Of a DNA stretch of 64,000 nt, positions 59,451 to 64,000 are shown in pieces; the stretch's first letter is position 1, and each line of letters starts with the position of its first letter. Below the pieces are notes generated by a model. The model was not told where the DNA came from and made no database searches. It saw only the letters and a program-made list of their open reading frames with translations. Origin of the DNA: Onthophagus taurus (Eukaryota > Arthropoda > Insecta > Coleoptera > Scarabaeidae); the NCBI RefSeq assembly GCF_036711975.1, contig NC_091968.1, positions 4,216,001 through 4,280,000 of the forward strand, written 5' to 3'. The position numbers and the translations under genes are program-made.

Positions 59451-60990
59451 ATCTTTTTAAATGAAAATTAGAGAAGGATGGCTAGCTCGGAGTCGGGGAC
59501 GGTCGGGTTGGTTTACTTTGAAACCCTGCGCAAGGCTAAGGGGCCGGAGTAATCACGACGGCCAAAGCAGGTAGAGAAAGAGTAATTTAGAATTTGTCAC
59601 TACGGGATTTTTAAATAGTTAATTGTTTCTATTAATGGTAAACCTCCTTGTCAATACAAGAATTAATTAATTTCATAAATAAGTTTTATGATGATAATAG
59701 AGGACCATTCACCAGTAAATGGTGAATCTGAAGACCATCTTACATCGTTTAAAAATCTTGTAAATCAGTTTACAGCGGCTCAAAATCAATTAAAATATAG
59801 TAAAATCATTTAGAAACTATCTAAAATGGTTGAAGATCAAACCGTCAAAAACTGTTCAAAATCCTGCCAAATCTTCTATACACACGTAAAATCATCTGCA
59901 GAAACTTAATATTTAGTAAAATTATTTAAGATCAGTTAAAATCATCCAAAACCGACTTAAATCACCCAAAAATGTTCAAAAAATAGTTTAAAACGGTATA
60001 ATGCCATCTGGAATTTAAAATGACTTAAAACTGTTGAAATTGAGTTTAAAATTGGTATAAATTATTTAATCAGTTTAAAATGGTTGAGAATCATTTGAAA
60101 TTGTTTAAAATCGACTTGAACCATTCAAAATTCTCTAAAATCTTGTAGGACCACTGCAGCCACTCAGACCAGTCAAAATCATCTAAAACTATCTTAGAAT
60201 CATCCAAAAATGTTCAAAAAATAGTTCAAAACGTTATAACATCATCTGGAATCATCTAAACTCACCTAAGATTGTTGAAAATCAATCTAAAATGGCGTGA
60301 AATTGCTGAATCGATTTAAACTGGTTGAAAATTATCTGAAATGTTTTAAAACCTTGCAAAATCTTCTAGGGACACATAAAATTAGCTGCAACCGCTTAAA
60401 ATCTAGTAAACTCATTTAAAATTAGTTAAGATAATCCAAAATTGTCTTCAAGTCATCTAAAAATGTTCAAAATAAGGATTAAATGATTAAAATAGTGCTG
60501 AATCATACTGTAATAATATTAATAATTAATCAGTATTAATATCTTAATATATTATCATCATGAAATTGATTTAAATTAGAAAAAATAATTGAAACACGTT
60601 GAAAAACGTAATAATATTATCATTTAATATTTTTTCTGTATTTATATTTTAATAGTTATCATCATAAAATTTATTTAAATTAGGAACAATTTTTATTTGT
60701 TTTCCAAAAATCATTTTTTAATAAAACATAATACATTAAATAATTTATTATGCTATTTTCGATAATTTAATCGAATATTTAGCTGGTTTTTATTACAATA
60801 AACCTATTTAAAAATCCCGTAGTGACAAATTCTAAATTACTCTTTCTCTACCTGCTTTGGCCGTCGTGATTACTCCGGCCCCTTAGCCTTGCGCAGGGTT
60901 TCAAAGTAAACCAACCCGACCGTCCCCGACCCCGAGCTAGCCATCCTTCTCTTATTTTCATTTAAAAAGATCACGAGTATACATTAATAG
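59436..60990. mobile_element. Foldback element with ~185-bp inverted repeats
   Basis: Arms 59436-59620 and ~60805-60990 are near-perfect inverse complements, from AATGTATACTCGTGATC to CGGGATTTTTAAATAG. They contain a GC-rich block (GGGGACGGTCGGG, then GGGGCCGGAGTAATCACGAC) unlike anything nearby. The 1.2-kb interior is a degenerate short tandem repeat built on AAAATCATCTAAAAATGTTC with no ORF. This architecture is that of foldback-type elements. Confidence 0.8.
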
Positions 60991-61340
60991 ATATTTTATC
61001 TCAGTAGGCCATGAAGAGGAAACTTGCGTCTTCAATTACTATAAATTAATAATGTAATGAAAGACAAAAGCTTCTCTCTTCACAGCCCACTCTGAAAGAA
61101 AATAATTCTTTAAGGCATGGTCTTTAGTTCTATCAACTGTTTCATATATTGTTACTTGATTTAAAAAGGTCCGAGATCTAAAATCTAAAAGATTTTATAA
61201 CATAATATTTAAAAATTAACAATCTAATGACAGACAAAAGGTTTCTTTTTCATAGCCTACTCTGAAAAGAATAATTGTGACCGCAAGACAGTATATAGGT
61301 AAATAAATGATAGACAGTTAATTTGTAAAATAAATGTATA
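60991..61340. other. Unassigned repeat-like flank
   Basis: Contains two related ~170-bp stretches (AATGACAGACAAAAG-like blocks near 61055 and 61225). No coding sequence recognised. Confidence 0.35.
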
Positions 61341-61342
61341 CA

Positions 61343-62210
61343 GGATGTCCCGATACTCTACGTAAAGCAGGCACCGGGTGAGAGGCCTACTCATATCTGT
61401 TCTGGTAAACATAAAAAAAAATTCTATGTCTCTTAGTTAAGTGGTAATAGACATATTATTGAAAATGTTAAAAATCGTTCCCGTACATCATATCTTTAGG
61501 TATTACGGTCAAAAATGTTCGCAATTTAATAGTGTTTTTTTTTAATAATGTGTTCCTTATGAACCATGCTACTATAGCAGTCACAAATCAAACAACAAAA
61601 GTCGTTAGTTTTGCAAAAAAATGTATTAGTTTGATTGAGTTAAGGTTGAAAGAATTTACGTCTATTTAGTTTGACACACGATTTCTAAACAAAGGAGTAG
61701 TACAACACCCTTGGCAAGTTATTTTAAAAGATGGCCTGTTTAGTCAAAATTCCAAAATGGTATAACACTTGCTATTTTTCTTTTTCTAAAAAATATTATT
61801 GCCTGTTTTTCTGTTCTTAGAAGATGTGCCATTCAATATCTACAGAGAAATGTGGTTTCAACAAGATGGTTGCCCAGTTCATTATGCTTGTCCTCCTTGT
61901 TCTGTACGGTATTGCATACAGAATAGCCAGAAAGATGGATTAGGCGTCTTGGTTCGATTACGTGGCCTCCTCATTCTCTAGGCATACATCCCCTTGATCT
62001 TTTTATTAGGATTGCATAAAAGAAACAGTATATTAAAAACCGATTGAAAATCTTGCCGAACTGTGCCACAATATTTATACAGCAGCAGAAGAAATAAATG
62101 CAAAGAGATTTGCACAACTAGTAAAAAGATCTTTTTTGCGACGATTCAGAGCTTGTATTAGTGCCGACGGCAAACAATTTGAGCATTTGCTTTAGTTTTA
62201 AGACAATAAT
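61343..62210 (+). pseudogene. Mariner-like element remnant
   Basis: A terminal-repeat-like CAGGATGTCCCGATACTC at 61343, then a 5' part shared with 20.5 kb. 61799-61981 reads EDVPFNIYREMWFQQDGC and PVHYA, the second catalytic Asp region of mariner-like transposases. The next segment is shifted in frame but still encodes a degraded PPHSLGIHPLD version of the third motif. The left DNA-binding region is missing. Confidence 0.7.
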
Positions 62211-62404
62211 GTGGGGACTGGTTGTGGTAAAGAAGGGTCTGGAAGGACAGGTGGTGGGGATAGAAGTTGGAACGACATACACATAAGAAGTTGAGAAGCA
62301 GATGTGAGAAGACGACACGCAGAGAAGTTAGTTATAGTATAAATAAGTGAAAAAAAATCTTTGAGGTGGAAATAATAGTAATAATAAACTATACCTTTTA
62401 CAGT

Positions 62405-62667
62405 ATGATTTCACACTTATGAAATATGATTTCACACTAGCGAAAACAGATTTCATACAAATGAAATTTGATTTCACACTAACGAAAACAGAATTCACAC
62501 AAATGAAATTTGATTTCACACTAGCGAAAACAGATTTCATACAAATGAAATTTGATTTCACACTAACGAAAACAGAATTCACACAAATAAAATTTGATTT
62601 CACACTAGCGAAAACAGATTTCATACAAATGAAATTTGATTTCAAACCAATGAAAACAGATTTCACA
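62405..62667. repeat. 42-bp repeats made from the terminal repeat of the adjacent transposon
   Basis: Six or so head-to-tail units of the form AAATGAAATTTGATTTCACA then CTARCGAAAACAGAWTTCA, alternating two variants. The last unit (62626-62667) is the left terminal repeat of the transposon that follows. Both strands are open through it, which explains spurious 86- and 112-residue frames. Confidence 0.8.
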
Positions 62668-64000
62668 ATTAATAATTAATAATTAGATATTGGTTTCATT
62701 AATATTTAAATAAATATTTGGCAAATATCATTTTTAATTTTGAATGAAAATTATTTGACATTTTGTGACAATCATAAAAATATATCATAAGTTTTGATTT
62801 TACATTTGCAATGTCTCGTGTTAAATATAATAAAATATCAATTAGTGATAGAGAAAGAATTATAAAAGCACACGAAGAAGGCAAAGATTGGCGAGCTACA
62901 GCTACAGCTTTAGGAGTGAACGTTCGTACTGCTTATGAATGGTTGAAAAAAGATCAATCACTTCCAAAAAAGAAAGGTGGTAATGCTTCTTCCAAAAAGA
63001 CCGCCGCAATTTCCGATGCATTGGTTAGATGGATTGAGGAAGATTCTACAATAACATTGAAAGGCTTATGTGATCATGTTAGCAATGAATTTCAAGTTAA
63101 CGTTTGCCAAAACACAATGAAAAACTGGTTGGACGGGCAATTATTTTCACTTAAGGCACTAAGACCACAAATAGTAAATATGAATAATGAGGAAAACAAA
63201 GTCAAGCGTAAAGAGTATGTAAACCAAATATTACAAAGTCGAGCAAATGGTAGAACTCTTATTTGGATCGATGAAACAAATTTTAATTTATATTGTCGGC
63301 GAAAAGAAGGTAGATCCAAAATAGGTCATAAAGCACACGTAATTCTTCCGGCTTGTAAAGGAAGCAATTTACATTGCATTGGGGCAATGAGTGCGATGCG
63401 AATTATCTCATTTGAACATAGAAGAGGATCCTACAAAGCTCACGACTGTAAACAATGGCTGCGTCGCTTAATAGCAACTTGCACTGCGGATGGCATCGAG
63501 AAGCCAACATTTATTATTGATAATGCTCCTGTACATTCAAATCTTGAATCTGAACTTGAACCCGAAGAAGATATAGAAATAGTACGCCTTGCTCCATATT
63601 CTTATTTACTAAATCCGATTGAGTTGTTATGGAGTAGTTTCAAATCTTCCGTAAAAGTGCAAATGCAAGAAAGAATGCAAGAAATATTGAATTACAGACG
63701 CGTTAATAATCAAGGGTTAACACTTCATGAATATAGAATGCGCATCTTAGAAGAAATTTCAGATAGAGCAATTCAAGAAGTTCAACAACAACACTTACTA
63801 AGATATTCGAATCATGTAGAACGTTATTATGCAGCAGCACTACAACAAGAAAACATTCAAGAAATATAATTAATAATTTATTGGTTGCTAGATTGGTTGT
63901 TAAATTTAATTTAATAATTTTTTGTTATAAATAATGTTCTAATTAAATATTTAAATACTGTGAAATCTGTTTTCATTGGTTTGAAATAAAATTTCATTTG
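62626..64000 (+). mobile_element. IS630/Tc1-type transposon, apparently complete coding, cut by window end
   Basis: Left terminal repeat 62626-62667 (CAAATGAAATTTGATTTCAA ending TTTCACA) and its inverse at 63958-64000 match over about 43 bp. Between them lies one intact transposase gene. The right end may continue beyond the window, since the left side carries further repeat units. Confidence 0.82.
62811..63869 (+). CDS. IS630/Tc1-type transposase, intact
   Basis: 352 residues without interruption. Residues ~8-48 form a first helix-turn-helix (SISDRERIIKAHEEGKDW) and ~65-118 a second. A DDE nuclease follows: Asp154 in IWIDETNFN, Asp237 in FIIDNAPVH, Glu271 in LLNPIELLW. The last pair are separated by 33 residues, one fewer than the usual 34 of Tc1, and the common PYSPDLNPIE motif reads PYSYLLNPIE. 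The C-terminus is Gln-rich. It would bind the 43-bp terminal repeats and catalyse cut-and-paste in the nucleus. The start is the first ATG after the left repeat. It looks young or active. Confidence 0.88.
   Translation: MSRVKYNKISISDRERIIKAHEEGKDWRATATALGVNVRTAYEWLKKDQSLPKKKGGNASSKKTAAISDALVRWIEEDSTITLKGLCDHVSNEFQVNVCQNTMKNWLDGQLFSLKALRPQIVNMNNEENKVKRKEYVNQILQSRANGRTLIWIDETNFNLYCRRKEGRSKIGHKAHVILPACKGSNLHCIGAMSAMRIISFEHRRGSYKAHDCKQWLRRLIATCTADGIEKPTFIIDNAPVHSNLESELEPEEDIEIVRLAPYSYLLNPIELLWSSFKSSVKVQMQERMQEILNYRRVNNQGLTLHEYRMRILEEISDRAIQEVQQQHLLRYSNHVERYYAAALQQENIQEI

Noticed and set aside
59480..59580. GC-rich block as a tRNA or rRNA gene fragment
   Set aside because: No cloverleaf or recognisable rRNA motif could be drawn, and the block is present inverted in both arms of the foldback element.
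62328..62679. Two overlapping repeat proteins on opposite strands (86 and 112 residues)
   Set aside because: Both are translations of a 42-bp tandem repeat derived from transposon ends; a repeat length divisible by three keeps both strands open.

Overview
The window is animal nuclear DNA, most likely from an insect and plausibly a beetle. That rests on AT-rich sequence, 48-72 bp spliceosomal introns next to a few bloated ones, insect-type non-LTR retrotransposons and Tc1/mariner/pogo relatives. The order is inferred, not shown. About a tenth is host coding sequence; the rest is satellite arrays and layered mobile elements. No rRNA, tRNA or CRISPR array was recognised.

Layout. (1) 3-24118, plus strand: the 3' part of a polycystin-1-like gene, 13 exons and 1465 residues visible. 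Reading frame and splice phase hold across all twelve introns. Nine introns are 48-60 bp; three are 7.2, 3.9 and 8.1 kb. Each large intron is filled by a different tandem array: a 362-bp satellite, a ~174-bp satellite, and a ~22-bp minisatellite with a 702-bp higher-order period. (2) 24281-42931, minus: pyruvate kinase A (526 aa), convergent with the polycystin gene, with 10.4-kb and 6.4-kb introns packed with LINEs, pogo-like and mariner-like elements and hairpin repeats. (3) 49996-51815, plus: pyruvate kinase B (516 aa), compact, head-to-head with A, catalytically conserved but divergent at both loops expected to bind the allosteric activator. (4) 56263-58093, minus: pyruvate kinase C (535 aa), canonical and convergent with B. 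(5) 58.6-64 kb: repeats, a 1.55-kb foldback element with ~185-bp terminal inverted repeats, a mariner remnant, and at the edge an IS630/Tc1-type transposon with an intact 352-aa transposase.

How it fits together. Three pyruvate kinases in mixed orientation suggest local duplication followed by inversion and divergence. A and C keep every glycolytic signature. B looks like a paralogue retained with altered regulation. The polycystin-1-like gene has a GPS-like region without the usual cleavage triplet, a membrane segment, a PLAT domain, further membrane segments, a polycystin extracellular domain and a channel-like helix block; it is physically next to the kinases but not functionally tied to them.

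The most distinctive unexplained element is a dispersed, locally tandem hairpin family. Its core is a 12-bp arm (CGGGTTTAGCCG / CGGCTAAACCCG) around a second small stem, embedded in CTAG-rich flanks that are themselves palindromic. It recurs dozens of times in introns and intergenic DNA, and was the target of at least one LINE insertion with a 12-bp target-site duplication.
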